NCBI GenBank assembly: GCA_013396915.1
Contig: VWZL01005037.1
Coordinates: 727,140 to 791,139, forward strand
Direction of reading: 5' to 3'
From: Stercorarius parasiticus
Taxonomy: Eukaryota; Chordata; Aves; Charadriiformes; Stercorariidae
DNA: 64,000 nucleotides
The position numbers and the translations under genes were made by a program. The notes beneath the pieces were generated by a model. It was given only the letters and a program-made list of their open reading frames with translations, was not told the DNA's origin and did not search any database. Below, piece by piece: positions 60,835 through 64,000 of this stretch; position 1 is the stretch's first letter, and each line of letters starts with the position of its first letter.

Positions 60835-61379
60835 TGTGCTGGTTTTGGCTGGGATGGAATTAATTTTCTTCCTAGTAGCTAGTATGTGGCTATGGTTTGG
60901 ATTTGTGCTGGAAACAGTGTTGATAACACGCGGATGTTTCAGTTACTGCTGAGCAGTGCTTACACAGAGTCAAGGCCTTTTCTGTTCCTCACCCCACCCC
61001 ACCAGGAAGTTGGCTGGGGGTGCACAAGAAGTTGGGAGGGGACGCAGCCAGGACAGCTGATCCCAACTGACCAAAGGGATATTCCATACCATATGACATC
61101 AAGCTCAGCAATAAAACTAGGGAGATGGTTGTCGGGGGAGCCACTCCTCAGGGTCTGGCTGGGCATCTGTCAGTTGGTGGTAAGGAATTGTTTTCATTTG
61201 CATCACTTGTCTTTCTTGGATTTTATTTATCTCCCTTTGTCATTACAANACTGGTTTTATCTCAACCCACGAGTTTTCTCACTTTTACCCTTCCAATTCT
61301 CTTCCCCCATCCCACTGTGGGGGGAAGTGAGCAAATGGCTGTGTGGTGCTTAGTTGCTAGCTGCGGTTAGATCACGACA
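60835..61379 (+). mobile_element. Solo LTR of an avian endogenous retrovirus (ERVL-like)
   Basis: The 545-base element begins TGTGCTGG and ends ACGACA, so it has the canonical TG...CA termini, and it is bounded by identical CTTGC duplications. Its sequence matches a common bird LTR that I recognise from GGTTTTGGCTGGGATGG at the start and CTCAACCCACGAGTTTTCTC near 61260. No retroviral gag, pol or env lies beside it, so the internal part was lost by recombination between two LTRs. AATAAAAC near 61110 lies where an LTR TATA region would be. A 155-codon open frame across it is incidental and contains the N at 61249. The intact ends and perfect duplication indicate a fairly recent insertion. The class is inferred from the 5-bp duplication and resemblance. 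Confidence 0.93.
61249..61249. other. Ambiguous base (N) inside the LTR
   Basis: This is the only N noticed in the window. It falls just before the segment that is a length-variable simple repeat in related LTRs, so it may mark a polymorphism or a small assembly error. Confidence 0.9.
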
Positions 61380-61384
61380 CTTGC
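61380..61384 (+). repeat. Target-site duplication, right copy
   Basis: CTTGC directly follows the LTR and is identical to the left copy. Confidence 0.9.
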
Positions 61385-64000
61385 ATATCTGGTCTCCCCT
61401 CTTTTTAGCTCTTAACAAACCCACTAACATATAGTTGAGGTTAGCAGCCATTCTTCTTGTTTACATTGGCCAGTCTTTAGAAAGGACTGCAAAATTAATT
61501 GGACCAGAAAGACAGAAGAAATATAAGTACAACTCTGTGGACCAGTGATGAATAGCATTTATCCAGGAAGCAGTAGTCTGGATTTCAGTTTTTGAGTACA
61601 TCATTTTATATACTAAAATATAAATTACCTTGTGTGCTGTAATTTCTTAGCTGGTATTTCATTTAGCACTTAGATTTTGTGGAGTCTTTACACCATGTGT
61701 TTTTTAATGCCAAGAGCCTCCTTCCTGCCTCTGGCAATTAGCACTGATGCTCACCAGGGACAAGCTCAGGACTGGAAGGTTTGTTTCTGAGTGAGGATAG
61801 AGTAAACTATTAGTTGCAGAAATTTAAGACTAGTGTTAGCTTCTCTTGATACCAGGCTGAGCTCAAGGGAACACGAAAAAAAGTTTTCAAGCTAACCGTA
61901 GTCTTCCACAAAATGCTGAACATCAGATCTCTGTATTTTTGACCAGTGGTTAATCACATAACAATTTAGCAGAAACAGCATTTTAAAAGAACTGCTCTAA
62001 TTCACATTAAAAGATTTTGTGGCCATTTCTCATTAAAGCCAATGATAGTTTTTATATATATAAATATAAATACAAATAACATTTAACTCAAGCAATACAA
62101 TGTCTAGTATTTTAAACAAGAGCCAGAAACCTTGCTCTAAATGTAATTATCTCAAAAACAGCTGACCATCTTAAGATGTTTTAATGCTGAGCTTTCCCAA
62201 GGAGCTTTAGACTCCAGCCAAGTGAAATCTGAAGTGAAGTTTGGGTTGCAGACGGATTGGTCCACTGAGAAAAATTATGCAACAAAACCACCACATAGAT
62301 GACCAGCTTCTGAACTTTTTTGGCATTTTCAGCTTAAGAGAGATTTAAGATTACTAATATTACACTGAATTACCAAAGTGGGATGTTTATAAAGCATGTA
62401 TATGTCTGTTTTTAATATTGGCACCTCAATTTTGGTGTTGCCTTGCAAAACTTCTGTATTATCGGTTTACAGTGCTGCCCAACAATTTCATAGTGCAAAG
62501 CAATCACAGAAAATGGTAGATTTCTTTTTAAAATCTTTTTCAAAGATTAAAAGAAGTTTTCTTTGTTACCGACAAAATAAAGGTGAAAAGAGTGAGGATA
62601 ATATTTAGTTCTACAGATTATATCAGATTATTTTATACCAGTGGTTTTGCTACATAGTAATACGTAGGCTAGGGAATAAAACCACGAGTCAAATCTGTTC
62701 TGTTTCACCACACAGTTTCCTGTTCTAGAAATACAAATCCATTTTTTCTTTAAAATTCAAGTGCACTGCATATTCTCCTGTTTCTGCAAGAAGACAAAGA
62801 ACAATACACTTGTTGCTCTGTGTTAGTCTCTTATTTCTTTTAACTCATGATGATGGATGTTATCACAAAATTCAGGCATCAGGTTAGCTATCTGACTTCC
62901 TAAGTATGTATATATAACAATATATACCCACACAGCTGCATCAAATATTCAAAAATGCATAAAGACAAATACCATAAAAATTGTAACAGTATTATATAGT
63001 AAATACACACTATTTTTATTGCATGTATACATTTCTGCTATTTCAGAAGTCATATTCTTTAAGAAGACATTGAATTACATAATGTGGTAGTGGAATTTTC
63101 TGAATTAGTGTATTTGAAAGTATCATCATTGGAACTAGGTGAAAGCGGTCATAATAATTGGAATCACTGATGTGATAGTTTCTAGTGTTTTGTAGTGATT
63201 ATTATTTGAATTATGCTAGCACTGGAAGGCCCTATCCAGGAGTGGGCCTTATTATGCTAGTCAGTATTCGTACAAATAATAAGAGACAGTCCTTACCCTA
63301 AGAGGTACACAGTAAACACATAGGTTAGAAGGAAAATGAGGTAACAGAGGTGGTAAACTATTTGCTTAAGGGATTGAAAATGGGAAGGGGAGAAATTCCA
63401 AGGTTAACATACTGCCTGTCCACAATGTACGGGATCCTGCCCTTCATAGCAACAATTCCTCTTTGAATAATGTGTTTTTCCATAAGCTTTTTAGCATGTC
63501 TGCCAGCGCAGATAGCATTTGTGGATAGAAGTGAGCATGGAGCCAGCAGCTATGCACAAAATAGGCTGGCTAAAAATTAGGTATTTTGATTCATGCAAAA
63601 TTTCAAGGGTCTTACAGAAACACGAAAGCAATACAAAATATGTAAAAAGTACACTGAAATTACCAGGAATCTTTGAGAGATTTAAGAAAATTATGCATAA
63701 TTAAAAGATGAGAATTATAAGGTGAATGCCTGATTTGAAGCTGTCTACCTACCTGATTCAGGGCCTTAACTATCAGGCTGTGGCCTTTGTCTGAGAGAAC
63801 AATGGCTTATCATGAGTAAAGCAAGTGCTGTAGAAGAGATCAAGAGTGCTTTTTTGGCAGACTTAAGTCCCTGTTCTAAATCAGGTAGAGCAAAATCTGG
63901 AACATAATTGCCCCAGGGAAGCACCATATACTTTATTGGATATTCTCTGTTTCTATGGTATTTTAACTATAAATTCCATCCTTGAGCCAAAGAACATATC
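61385..64000. other. AT-rich unique DNA, no gene seen
   Basis: The segment runs to the end of the window without a recognisable gene or repeat. An AT-rich low-complexity stretch (TATATATAAATATAAATAC) lies at about 62053-62072. All frames are under 75 codons and without domains. Confidence 0.6.

Noticed and set aside
60886..61353. 155-codon plus-strand open frame, the longest in the window
   Set aside because: It lies wholly inside the solo LTR, crosses an N and has no recognisable protein. LTRs are not coding here.
1..64000. tRNA, rRNA, CRISPR array, operon or bacterial-type systems
   Set aside because: None is visible. The repeats and composition are those of a vertebrate nuclear genome.

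Overview
The window reads as nuclear DNA of a bird, probably a non-galliform (neoavian) one. The base composition is AT-rich (about 60-65% A+T by eye). The only confidently recognised interspersed repeats are three fragments of CR1-clade LINEs in avian CR1 style, one older L3-like LINE endonuclease fragment, and one complete solo LTR of a bird-type endogenous retrovirus with a perfect 5-bp target-site duplication. No mammalian-type SINEs or L1s are seen. A single N lies inside the LTR.

I find no protein-coding gene, rRNA, tRNA or CRISPR array. The longest open frames (about 150 codons) are no longer than expected by chance in 64 kb of AT-rich DNA. One of them lies in the LTR, and another is the tail of a CR1 ORF2. 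The window is best read as a gene desert or one very large intron. A single exon-like frame on the minus strand (58702-58799) is the only coding candidate worth testing, and it is weak.

Layout: 1-5640 AT-rich unique DNA. 5640-6110 motif-dense candidate regulatory element with nested inverted repeats. 7520-10110 long complex stretch with a CpG-rich core at 9655-9855, the best candidate for a cluster of conserved noncoding elements. 11209-11253 near-perfect 16-bp-arm hairpin of microRNA-precursor size. 14440-15110 CpG-containing unique segment of unknown origin. 16195-16665 old CR1. 20985-21340 L3/CR1-type endonuclease fossil (minus strand). 28440-29420 second CpG patch plus a regulatory-looking segment with three POU1F1-type octamers. 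39090-39620 and 40200-40450 POU/SOX- and TALE-motif-rich candidates. 41740-42115 third CpG patch. 43769-43787 good candidate CTCF site. 50424-50730 young-looking 5'-truncated CR1. 53415-53560 CR1 (minus). 60835-61379 solo LTR. The rest is AT-rich unique sequence with microsatellites.

Without genes there is no pathway to describe. The plausible biology is long-range regulation of a neighbouring developmental gene outside the window, and that is inference from sequence texture only, because conservation could not be measured here. I see no convincing new biological system. The most testable unusual items are the 11.2-kb hairpin, the nested palindromes at 6.06 and 12.7 kb, and the motif clusters.
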